The notes beneath the pieces were generated by a model, which saw only the letters and a list, made by a program, of their open reading frames with translations, did not search any database and was not told where the DNA came from. From the NCBI GenBank assembly GCA_031267475.1, contig JAIRZA010000177.1, positions 1-29,040 of the forward strand: a DNA stretch of 29,040 bases, written 5' to 3'. Positions 23,358 through 29,040 of this stretch are shown one piece after another. Every line of letters starts with the position of its first letter. Position 1 is the first letter of the stretch. This DNA is from Spirochaetaceae bacterium (GTDB lineage: Bacteria > Spirochaetota > Spirochaetia > Treponematales > Breznakiellaceae). The position numbers were made by a program, and so were the translations under genes.

Positions 23358-24244
23358 ATATAAAAACGTTTCTTAAAAATTCCAGCGCCCTGTTATCCGA
23401 GTCGTACAAGACAGCGTCTGAATTAAAAAGGGTCTCTTCGACGATAACGGAATATATCCAGAAAGAAACAATAAAAAAACATATTCTTTTAAATAAAATA
23501 AACGCATGCAACAGCATATTTGAAACATTGGAAATTACGGCTTCCGCCATGCTGGAAAGCGCCCGGATACTCAAAAATAAAATAATTTTATCGTGCGCCG
23601 CCTTTGAAGTTACAGAAAACGCGGAAGCCATGCTCAAAGATATGCGGGAAGGTTTCCCTGTTATTATTCACAATGATTCGGCCGAAAAAGAGAAACAGAT
23701 ACAGCTTATTTTGGACAAATTGAATAATATCAGCTATCAATGCGCTCATTTTCAAACATTTCCCAAGCCGTATAAGGAAGTCATTGACCTATATAATGTA
23801 AAAATCGAATCAGTGTTTGATGCTGTCGTTCAAAAAAAAGCGGCAGACAGCGCGGCAACGATAGCGAAGCAGAATGATACAATAAACGATCTAAAGAAAA
23901 TTCTTGATGACAAGACGAAAGCGGCGGATACTGCCGCGACAGTTGCCGCGGCAACAATAGCGAAGCAGAATGATACGATACACAATCTAAAGAAAATTCT
24001 TGATGACAAGACGAAAGCGGCGGATACTGCCGCGACAGTTGCCGCGGCAACGATAGCGAAGCAGACTGAAACGATACACAATCTAAAGAAAATTATTGAT
24101 GACAAGACGAAAGCGGCGAATGTTGCCGCGACAGTTGCCGCGGCAACAATAGCAAATCAGGCTGTTACGATACGCAATTTGCAGAAAATTGTAGATGAAA
24201 AAATTAGAGCGGCGAATACTGCCGCGGCAACGATAGCGAAGTAG
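23354..24244 (+). CDS. Coiled-coil protein with 32-residue tandem repeats, ending at an amber codon
   Basis: A 296-residue protein starting at GTG, which overlaps the preceding stop. Residues 1-160 are helical and unrecognised. From 168 there are tandem units of 32 residues (32, 32, 32, then 28), each of the form ATIAKQxxTIxNLKKIxDDK followed by TKAADTAATVAA, with Ala-rich and coiled-coil character. The fifth unit starts ATIAK and then meets TAG (24242-24244), where the earlier units have CAG (Gln). The frame remains open for 50 more codons and ends in a glycine-zipper membrane segment. So the stop looks like a C-to-T change, leaving either a truncated soluble protein or one made full-length by readthrough. 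It is the last gene of the cluster. Confidence 0.7.
   Translation: MNIKTFLKNSSALLSESYKTASELKRVSSTITEYIQKETIKKHILLNKINACNSIFETLEITASAMLESARILKNKIILSCAAFEVTENAEAMLKDMREGFPVIIHNDSAEKEKQIQLILDKLNNISYQCAHFQTFPKPYKEVIDLYNVKIESVFDAVVQKKAADSAATIAKQNDTINDLKKILDDKTKAADTAATVAAATIAKQNDTIHNLKKILDDKTKAADTAATVAAATIAKQTETIHNLKKIIDDKTKAANVAATVAAATIANQAVTIRNLQKIVDEKIRAANTAAATIAK
23855..24244 (+). repeat. 96-bp tandem repeats within the coiled-coil gene
   Basis: Unit starts at 23855, 23951, 24047 and 24143 (the last shortened to 84 bp), with a partial fifth unit from 24227. Copies 1-3 differ at only a few positions each. The length is a multiple of three, so unit gain or loss would keep the frame. Confidence 0.85.
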
Positions 24245-24397
24245 TCCGATAATATCCGGAATTTGCGGAAACGGTCCATTATTGGCAACCTTATTACCGC
24301 CATTATTGGCGGCGTTCTTGCGGGATCCGGCGGAGCTGTCACGGGCGCTATCGCTGGCGGCATTATTGGAACAGCTATCGCAACCAGCAAAAAATAA
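24245..24397 (+). pseudogene. In-frame continuation beyond the amber codon, with glycine-zipper membrane segment
   Basis: After TAG the same frame gives SDNIRNLRKRSIIGNLITAI, then IGGVLAGSGGAVTGAIAGG and IIGTAIATSKK, ending at TAA 24395-24397. SDNIRNLRK continues the repeat pattern (xxTIxNLKK), proving that this was once one gene. The Gly-xxx-Gly spacing over about 28 hydrophobic residues is typical of glycine-zipper helices that pack in membranes or form oligomers. The 88 bp that follow, up to rnhA, hold a small CTGGTA/TACCAG hairpin (24424-24442) and nothing else seen. Confidence 0.7.
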
Positions 24398-24485
24398 GAC
24401 TGGAACAACATTTATCTATCTTGCTGGTATTATTCTTACCAGTGCATTATAGTGTAACCAGTCAACCGTATGAAAAAAATGTCAT

Positions 24486-24977
24486 TTAACCGTCAGACAT
24501 CGGGGGATGCTTTACACGCGACTGTCTTGACAGCAGCTTTTCTATCGCCTCGTGCGTCATCTCGTCGCAACGTTCATTGAGCGGTATACCGGAGTGGCTT
24601 TCGACCCACTGCCATGTAATAGGCCGTCCTAACGCAAGTTTATCGAGTTTAAGCCAAAGATCCATGTTCCGCACAGGTTTTCTGTCGGAGGCTTTCCAGC
24701 CGTTTGCTTTCCAGCGAATAATCCATTCCCTCATACCCTTTTCGACATACTGCGAATCGGTATGAACAGTAATACTATCAATGTCAATTTCTTTTTTAAA
24801 AATACATCTTAAGGCTTTTATTACAGCCAGCAATTCCATGCGGTTGTTAGTTGTTTCAAGCTCGCCGCCTTTACCCTCGCTTATGGCTTTTCCATGAGAA
24901 TCAGTAATAACAAAAGCCCAGCCTCCCGGACCGGGGTTACCGGAGCATCCACCATCTGTCCAAATATCAAATTTCAC
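24486..24977 (-). CDS. rnhA: Ribonuclease HI
   Basis: A 163-residue enzyme that cleaves the RNA strand of RNA-DNA hybrids. Catalytic residues are all present: Asp8 in TDGGCSGNPGPGG, Glu48 in NNRMELLAV, Asp74 in HTDSQYV and Asp138 in NERCDEM, with His128 in the flexible loop ESHSGIP. The start is GTG at 24977 with a strong AAGGAAGGTGAG upstream; hflC ends three bases before. It is the last gene of the outer-membrane-protein/hflK/hflC operon. Its last 32 codons (24490-24584) are duplicated at 12996-13090, which marks the gene's 3' end as the likely integration point of the island between the two copies. Confidence 0.93.
   Translation of the reverse strand: MKFDIWTDGGCSGNPGPGGWAFVITDSHGKAISEGKGGELETTNNRMELLAVIKALRCIFKKEIDIDSITVHTDSQYVEKGMREWIIRWKANGWKASDRKPVRNMDLWLKLDKLALGRPITWQWVESHSGIPLNERCDEMTHEAIEKLLSRQSRVKHPPMSDG
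24490..24584 (-). repeat. Right direct repeat of the island (3' end of intact rnhA)
   Basis: Ninety-five bases matching 12996-13090 in the same orientation, 91 of 95 identical. The match ends at the plus-strand sequence ATTGAGCGG and, at the other side, four bases past the rnhA stop position, covering codons for the last 32 residues. Confidence 0.9.
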
Positions 24978-24980
24978 AAC

Positions 24981-26000
24981 TCACCTTCCTTGTGGAGAAT
25001 ACAAATAACGGAAATAATCCATATTGGTTGTCAAAGTTTTATCGAATTTGGGCATAGTTACACGATAAGATTCAATAGCGCGCCAGAAATCAAAGAATTC
25101 ACGGTCGCGCCCGTGCGCGGCGGCGTATATCGAGGTTGCTTCAGCATCAGCCGAGCCGCGAATTTTTTCAGCCTGTTCGAAAGCCGCGGAAAGAATAGAA
25201 CGCTGCTCGTTTTCCGTACGTCCAAGCCATTCAGCCTTTTTACCTTCGCCCTCGCTGCGGAAGGCCTGCGCTATCTGATTACGCTCTTTTATCATGCGGG
25301 CGTAAACACTCTGCGTAAGCTCGTCGGAGTAGCGTATTTGCCTCGTTACCACATCGATTAACTCGATTCCATAACCGTCGACAATCACTCGCGACCGGTT
25401 AAGGATTTCCTCCGCCAGCTTGCGCCGCCCCTTCTGAATAGGCTCATTATTAGCGCCGGGCTCCTGAATCATAGAAGTAATCTGTTTTTCAATTTCTTCA
25501 AACAGCGAATCGGCGGCGGGCTGTCCGTCCTCTGTAGACTGCGCCAATCCGGACGCCGGCGTTTTTTCGTCAAGGATGAGGTTTGAATTCCGCACCGTTT
25601 CGCGCAAGTAATTTTCGGCTACAACGGTACGGACCTCGGAATCGATAATATCTCCAAGTTTTGGGTAGGCGCTCGATACAGTCGAAATCGACTCGTAAAA
25701 TTTGCGCGGATCAGTTATACGCCAACGAGCGATTACATCGACCCATATATACTGTTTTTCGCGCGTAGGCATACTTTTTTGCTCGCCTTCCCAAGCCATT
25801 ATTCTTTTTGGGTAACGTACAACATTATCGATAAACGGGATTTTAATATGCAAACCCGCATCCGTAACGACATCAACAAGACGTCCCATTTCAACAATGA
25901 CAGCCTGCTCGCCTTCATCAATAACATAAAACGGACCTGCCAGAAATACGCTTATAAGAACAGCCGCTATCACTACAAGAACAACAGGAAGTTTTTTCAT
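24981..26000 (-). CDS. hflC: HflC, SPFH-domain modulator of FtsH
   Basis: A 339-residue inner-membrane protein of the stomatin/prohibitin (SPFH) family. With HflK it forms the large cage around the FtsH protease and modulates membrane-protein degradation. One N-terminal helix (about 4-24) is followed by the band-7 domain: YVIDEGEQAVIVEMGR, DAGLHIKIPFIDNVVRYPKR, VDVIARWRITDP and IIDSEVRTVVAE. A long coiled coil follows (ARMIKERNQIAQAFRSEGEG). There is a polar insertion of about 45 residues (141-187) compared with short HflC forms. The gene follows hflK by five bases and precedes rnhA by three. Confidence 0.92.
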   Translation of the reverse strand: MKKLPVVLVVIAAVLISVFLAGPFYVIDEGEQAVIVEMGRLVDVVTDAGLHIKIPFIDNVVRYPKRIMAWEGEQKSMPTREKQYIWVDVIARWRITDPRKFYESISTVSSAYPKLGDIIDSEVRTVVAENYLRETVRNSNLILDEKTPASGLAQSTEDGQPAADSLFEEIEKQITSMIQEPGANNEPIQKGRRKLAEEILNRSRVIVDGYGIELIDVVTRQIRYSDELTQSVYARMIKERNQIAQAFRSEGEGKKAEWLGRTENEQRSILSAAFEQAEKIRGSADAEATSIYAAAHGRDREFFDFWRAIESYRVTMPKFDKTLTTNMDYFRYLYSPQGR

Positions 26001-26005
26001 TTTAA

Positions 26006-26974
26006 CTATTCTCCAGCGCTCAAATTTTTAAAAGGCAGAAAATTTTGCAAACTACGATCTATGATGATGGCGGGCGAAGATTCGCTGCCCGGCCCGGCGA
26101 ATACCTCTTCTATCATTTCATAGTACAACCGCCGCCGGGTTACCTCCGGGGCTTTCCGGTATTCTTCGTAAACCGAATTGAAGCGGGCTACCTCGCCATT
26201 CGCGTTGTTTACACGCTCGGTAGCCTCGCCGCGCGCCACCTGAATAAGCCTGTCCGCCTCGCCCCGCGCCCGCGGTATCGCCGCGTTATACGCCTGCTGA
26301 CCTTCATTGATAAGCCGGTTCATATCCTGCTCCGCCTTGTTTACATCATCAAAGGCTTCCTGAACGCCGGCGGGCGGGTCGATATTTTGCAACTTTACCG
26401 TATTCACATCTATTCCAAGCCCATAGCTGCGGAAGGTCTCATTCATGAGCGCAACACCGGAATTTTCTATCGCGCTCCGTTCCGGCCCCATAATGTCCAT
26501 TATCCCGCGGTCGCCCACCAGCATATTAATAACAGAACGGGATACGTCATGTATTGTCTGCTCGCGCTCGTTTACGTTAAAGACCCACGACCTGGGATCA
26601 ACGATTCTATACTGGATTATCCACTCAACATCTATTATGTTAAGGTCGCCGGTCAACATCGTTGATTCCGGCGTTCTGTTTGAGTACATGGTTGACACGC
26701 CTGACTTAACCGTTCTAAACCCGAACTGTTCCGTGTTGTAAGCGGTAACATTTATAGTGTAATGTCTATCGATTCCAAATGGAAGTTGAAATCGCAGCCC
26801 CGGATCGTTTATTTTCAAAAAACGCCCAAAGCGTGTTACCACAGCCCGTTCAGTCTGGTCAACTATGTACATACTTGTTCCAAGAAACACAAGGACTATA
26901 ACACCTATTATAATGAGTATAACGGATGTAGGCTTGAGCCATTTCAAATATACATTGGGACTAACATTACGCAA
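26006..26974 (-). CDS. hflK: HflK, SPFH-domain modulator of FtsH
   Basis: Partner of HflC in the FtsH-regulating membrane complex. One helix (about 16-36 from the chosen start, PTSVILIIIGVIVLVFLG) precedes the band-7 domain with YIVDQTERAVVTRFGR, NDPGLRFQLPFGID, DVEWIIQYRIVDPRSWVF and QNIDPPAGVQEAFDDVNKAE, then the AEQD/GEADR coiled-coil region. I choose a TTG start at 26974 because AGGACAGGG lies eight bases upstream and it falls 14 bp after the stop of the preceding gene. The longer ATG start at 27043 would add 23 residues overlapping the upstream gene and has no ribosome-binding site. The long Gly-rich N-terminal tail of E. coli HflK is absent. Confidence 0.88.
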   Translation of the reverse strand: MRNVSPNVYLKWLKPTSVILIIIGVIVLVFLGTSMYIVDQTERAVVTRFGRFLKINDPGLRFQLPFGIDRHYTINVTAYNTEQFGFRTVKSGVSTMYSNRTPESTMLTGDLNIIDVEWIIQYRIVDPRSWVFNVNEREQTIHDVSRSVINMLVGDRGIMDIMGPERSAIENSGVALMNETFRSYGLGIDVNTVKLQNIDPPAGVQEAFDDVNKAEQDMNRLINEGQQAYNAAIPRARGEADRLIQVARGEATERVNNANGEVARFNSVYEEYRKAPEVTRRRLYYEMIEEVFAGPGSESSPAIIIDRSLQNFLPFKNLSAGE

Positions 26975-26988
26975 TTTTTTACCCTGTC

Positions 26989-27456
26989 CTAGACCCAAAA
27001 ACGGAAACCGATAGCCGCGTTGAACCAATCCCCGCCTATCCAAAGCGATGGAAGCAAACCAATGCCTAACTGCGGCGCCATTTCAAGGAATACGTCGCAT
27101 ATATCAAAATTTAGATCCAAGCCTATAGGCAGACGGAGACCTATACCAATGTTGGGATCGTCGGAAAGAATCATCCATCCGTAAAGCCCCGCCCCTACGT
27201 AAAAATCAAGAGAGCCGCTGCCGACAGACGTTAGATCACTTTTAAACCAGTAATCTCCGGTCAATCCAAGATGAAGCTCCTTTCCAATGTACCAGTTTAA
27301 TCCAAAATGCACGTCGGGATTGGGGCTTAAAAGAAGACTTGCTCCCCCGCCATACCCGTATCCGTAGTTTCCCCGTACACCTATGCCAAATGAGAACGCT
27401 TCGACTGAAGCGAACACAAACAACGCGGCTGCTATCAACGCAATTTTCTTTTTCAT
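26989..27456 (-). CDS. Small outer-membrane beta-barrel-like protein
   Basis: A 155-residue protein with a clear signal peptide (KKKIALIAAALFVFASVEAF). Alternating amphipathic strands follow, rich in Gly, Tyr and Trp: GIGVRGNYGYGYGGGASLLL, VHFGLNWYIG, LHLGLTGDYWF, LDFYVGAGLYGWMIL and a terminal AAIGFRFWV. This suggests an eight-stranded outer-membrane barrel, although no specific family was recognised. The ATG at 27456 is preferred over the upstream start at 27471 because GGAGGAGA lies just before it. It is the first gene of the operon with hflK, hflC and rnhA; the link to HflKC may only be co-expression. Confidence 0.75.
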   Translation of the reverse strand: MKKKIALIAAALFVFASVEAFSFGIGVRGNYGYGYGGGASLLLSPNPDVHFGLNWYIGKELHLGLTGDYWFKSDLTSVGSGSLDFYVGAGLYGWMILSDDPNIGIGLRLPIGLDLNFDICDVFLEMAPQLGIGLLPSLWIGGDWFNAAIGFRFWV

Positions 27457-27569
27457 ACAAATCTCCTCCACAAAAACTTATTATGTACTAGGCGCTGCCA
27501 GGCGGATATAAACTTCGCGTTCCTTAAAATCCGTCTGCTTTCCTAACGATGCCTAGTATGCTGTTAAAG

Positions 27570-27600
27570 CGGCAATAAAGCAAAAGACGCTTTATCGCCG
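27570..27600 (-). terminator. Likely terminator of the FKBP gene
   Basis: On the minus strand CGGCGATAAAGC and GCTTTATTGCCG form a 12-bp stem (one G-U pair) around GTCTTTT, starting 12 nt after the FKBP stop. The T-tract after it is short (CTTTAAC), so termination may be incomplete. A separate CTAGGC/GCCTAG pair flanks the region at 27487 and 27551. Confidence 0.5.
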
Positions 27601-27611
27601 TCTAAGAAGCC

Positions 27612-28289
27612 TTAGTTTAAAATAGCTAGAAGCTCTACATCAAATATCAAAACAGAGTTGGCGGGAATTAGTCCACTGCCTACCGGCTGGTCGCCGTAAC
27701 CAAGTTCCGGCGGTATGTAGAATTTATAACGGCTGCCGGGACTCATAAGCTGTATACCTTCCGTCCAGCCGGGAATCACCTGATTCAATGGGAATTCAAC
27801 AGGCTCTCCCCTTTCAAACGAACTGTCAAAGACCTTGCCGCCGACGAGCGTACCTTCGTAATTTACCTGCACCGTATCATCGGCTTTAGGTTTTTCTCCT
27901 TCCGCTTCCTTGATAATCTCGTACTGCAAACCGCTTTCTGTAGTGATTATCCCGTTTTTCAAGGCGTTTTCCGCCAAAAACAACACTCCGGCCTCCAAGT
28001 TTTCCTCGGCTGCAAGGCGCATAGAATCGGAAATGGTTTGCTGGACTATCGAGATTGCCTCGTCTTCCTGTATTTTAGACTTCCCTTCAAAGTACGCTTT
28101 GAAACCTTCCGTAAAAGCCTTGTAATCAAACTTAAACCCAAAAGGTTTAAGATCAGCCCCCATTAACACGCCGAAAGCGTAGCTAGTATTTGCGTCCAAA
28201 CTTTTAGACGCTTCCGCGTCATCTTTCGCGTTACACGCTGTAAGAACTGCCAGCGTTAAACAGAAACCGATTGTTGTTTTCTTGACCAT
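27612..28289 (-). CDS. FKBP-type peptidyl-prolyl isomerase lipoprotein (FkpA/Mip-like)
   Basis: A 225-residue envelope foldase. The signal ends in the lipobox LTAC (Cys19). Residues about 30-115 form the helical FKBP_N dimerisation domain (NTSYAFGVLMGADLKPFG). Residues 120-225 are the FKBP domain: TESGLQYEII, VNYEGTLVGGKVFDSSFERG (Tyr144, Phe154, Asp155), VIPGWTEGIQLM, PPELGYGD and IPANSVLIFDVELL. All expected binding-pocket residues are present, so it should be active on prolyl bonds. I use ATG 28289 with GAGGGAA upstream, since the start at 28310 would put the hydrophobic core too far from the N-terminus. It lies 33 bp after the unrecognised gene and probably shares its transcript. Confidence 0.9.
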   Translation of the reverse strand: MVKKTTIGFCLTLAVLTACNAKDDAEASKSLDANTSYAFGVLMGADLKPFGFKFDYKAFTEGFKAYFEGKSKIQEDEAISIVQQTISDSMRLAAEENLEAGVLFLAENALKNGIITTESGLQYEIIKEAEGEKPKADDTVQVNYEGTLVGGKVFDSSFERGEPVEFPLNQVIPGWTEGIQLMSPGSRYKFYIPPELGYGDQPVGSGLIPANSVLIFDVELLAILN

Positions 28290-28322
28290 AAATTCCCTCG
28301 TTATTACCATGCAGCGGCGCTG

Positions 28323-28889
28323 CTAAAAACTTGTAAGATAACAGATGCCTATCAACAGGAGCGCGCGCAGGACGGCGGAGTCAATTTTCAAATTCCGCGC
28401 CCGTAGTTGACTCCCATACCACCAAAACAGCCCAATTTGAGTATCAATACGCAGCGCGTATTCAGTGAAATCCGCGTTAAGACTTTGACTGCCGAAAAAA
28501 AGAAACGCTAAGTCGTCTAAAATAAGGCCGAATTCAAGCAGCGCGTCTTCGTAATCGCCTTTTTCTATTAACTTGATAAGTCCAGGCAATTTTCGCCGCA
28601 AGCGCTCTTTTTTATCCTCGTCTGATTTTTCCACCCATGTTTTAGAGATCAGCAGCGCAAGGTTATTCTGAAAATGAGCCAAAAACCGGCGGAATTCACT
28701 TCCAGCGTCATTCTCTTGGAGGAGGTGTTTAAACTCCCCGCCTATTCCAAGAATATCCGCGAAGTTTTCTACAGCCGCAAGAGTGGGCGCTTTGTTCGCG
28801 TCCATCTCATGGGATGGAAATAAAGACTCCGCAATGACGCGGTAGGTACTATCTACACAAGTTATGGAACCAGGATGACCGGCAAGCAT
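28323..28889 (-). CDS. Unrecognised helical protein
   Basis: A 188-residue protein that I cannot assign to a family. It is mostly helical and charged in the middle (KSDEDKKERLRRKLPGLIKL, 88-107), with a hydrophobic, possibly membrane-associated C-terminus (about 150-188, with LFWWYGSQ and VLRALLLIGICYLTSF). No signal peptide is evident. A promoter -10 box ends five bases before its ATG and there is no Shine-Dalgarno sequence, so it looks like a leaderless transcript that continues into the FKBP gene 33 bp downstream. Confidence 0.65.
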   Translation of the reverse strand: MLAGHPGSITCVDSTYRVIAESLFPSHEMDANKAPTLAAVENFADILGIGGEFKHLLQENDAGSEFRRFLAHFQNNLALLISKTWVEKSDEDKKERLRRKLPGLIKLIEKGDYEDALLEFGLILDDLAFLFFGSQSLNADFTEYALRIDTQIGLFWWYGSQLRARNLKIDSAVLRALLLIGICYLTSF

Positions 28890-28894
28890 ACTTA

Positions 28895-28924
28895 GTTATA
28901 GCGGAGATTGGGCGGCAAGGTCAA
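28895..28924 (-). promoter_or_regulatory. Promoter of the unrecognised gene and FKBP, leaderless type
   Basis: On the minus strand, -35 TTGACC (28924-28919), 18-base spacer, -10 TATAAC (28900-28895), then TAAGT and the ATG at 28889. The start codon is at or next to the predicted transcription start. From 28925 to the end of the window nothing else was identified. Confidence 0.6.
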
Positions 28925-29040
28925 GATACGCGGTGTAATAGCGGGATTTTACAGTTACTATCCGCCGCGGGTTTATTCGCCGTGAACGCGGCGTTTTGAG
29001 CGCCTAACATGAATACAAAAATTTTTAGAAATTCTTGCCA

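Larger units (their letters stand above)
12996..24584. mobile_element. Putative genomic island bounded by rnhA-derived direct repeats
   Basis: About 11.5 kb of plus-strand genes lies between two 95-bp direct repeats of the rnhA 3' end, the arrangement left when an element integrates into the 3' end of a gene and restores it. The internal genes look more A/T-rich than the housekeeping genes on both sides (by eye, not computed) and none is a housekeeping gene. No integrase, transposase or relaxase is encoded, so the element would be mobilised in trans or be decayed. A segmental duplication that carried the rnhA end along is the alternative. Confidence 0.6.

Noticed and set aside
23781..24105. 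Minus-strand ORFs opposite the repeat protein
   Set aside because: They are antisense shadows of the 96-bp repeats; the plus-strand frame has coherent coiled-coil character and coupling with its neighbour.
23855..24244. CRISPR-like regular repeats
   Set aside because: Units are 96 bp, directly adjacent without unique spacers, and keep an open coding frame; they are protein repeats.
12996..24584. Prophage or conjugative element
   Set aside because: No integrase, terminase, capsid, tail, relaxase or replication gene is encoded; only the flanking direct repeats suggest mobility.

Overview
The window looks like a chromosomal segment from a spirochaete, most likely a Treponema-like host-associated species. 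This is inferred from relaxed spirochaete lipoboxes (LSSC, LAASC, LTAC), hflK/hflC/rnhA-type housekeeping genes, a cadherin-like/glycine-rich surface-protein remnant, and abundant small GC-rich hairpin repeats between genes. No rRNA, tRNA, CRISPR array or integrase was seen.

Layout. (1) 1-4525, minus strand: a corrinoid-uptake operon. A sigma70-type promoter, a probable cobalamin riboswitch and an intrinsic terminator precede an exported CbiK-like chelatase lipoprotein, a BtuF-like binding lipoprotein, a BtuC-like permease and a BtuD-like ATPase. (2) 4526-6310: no intact gene. It holds hairpin repeats in mirror-image order and a truncated, frameshifted surface-protein pseudogene. (3) 6341-12883: housekeeping genes, namely an M20 peptidase, pepT, surE, a plsC-type acyltransferase, a DJ-1/PfpI protein (minus), a DapF-superfamily racemase that resembles CntK, and murB. 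Several have a promoter -10 box only 5-7 nt from the start codon, which suggests leaderless mRNAs. (4) 12996-24584: an island of about 11.5 kb bounded by 95-bp direct repeats (91/95 identical) of the 3' end of rnhA. (5) 24486-28924, minus strand: an outer-membrane protein, hflK, hflC and rnhA in one operon, then a DUF-like gene with an FKBP lipoprotein.

The island is the most unusual part. All its genes run on the plus strand, several of them overlapping: a vWA-domain lipoprotein; a four-helix membrane protein; a 1668-residue protein that joins an N-terminal tubulin/FtsZ-like GTPase domain to a C-terminal Hsp70/actin-fold ATPase domain; a signal-peptide protein with three Listeria-Bacteroides-type beta repeats, one transmembrane helix and a cytoplasmic coiled coil; a soluble coiled-coil protein sharing the same 109-residue C-terminal module; another coiled-coil protein; and a protein with 32-residue tandem repeats. 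The last ORF stops at an amber codon exactly where the repeat has CAG, and the reading frame continues into a glycine-zipper membrane segment. I infer an envelope-spanning, nucleotide-driven machine or scaffold: vWA lipoprotein and beta-repeat protein outside the inner membrane, tubulin/actin-fold protein inside, coiled-coil adaptors between. Its function cannot be read from the sequence.

Signs of recent rearrangement inside the island are a 216-bp near-identical direct repeat, a 34-codon chimeric leftover ORF, a G7-A-G6 tract just after the vWA lipobox, and a 20-bp-arm perfect palindrome near the left border.
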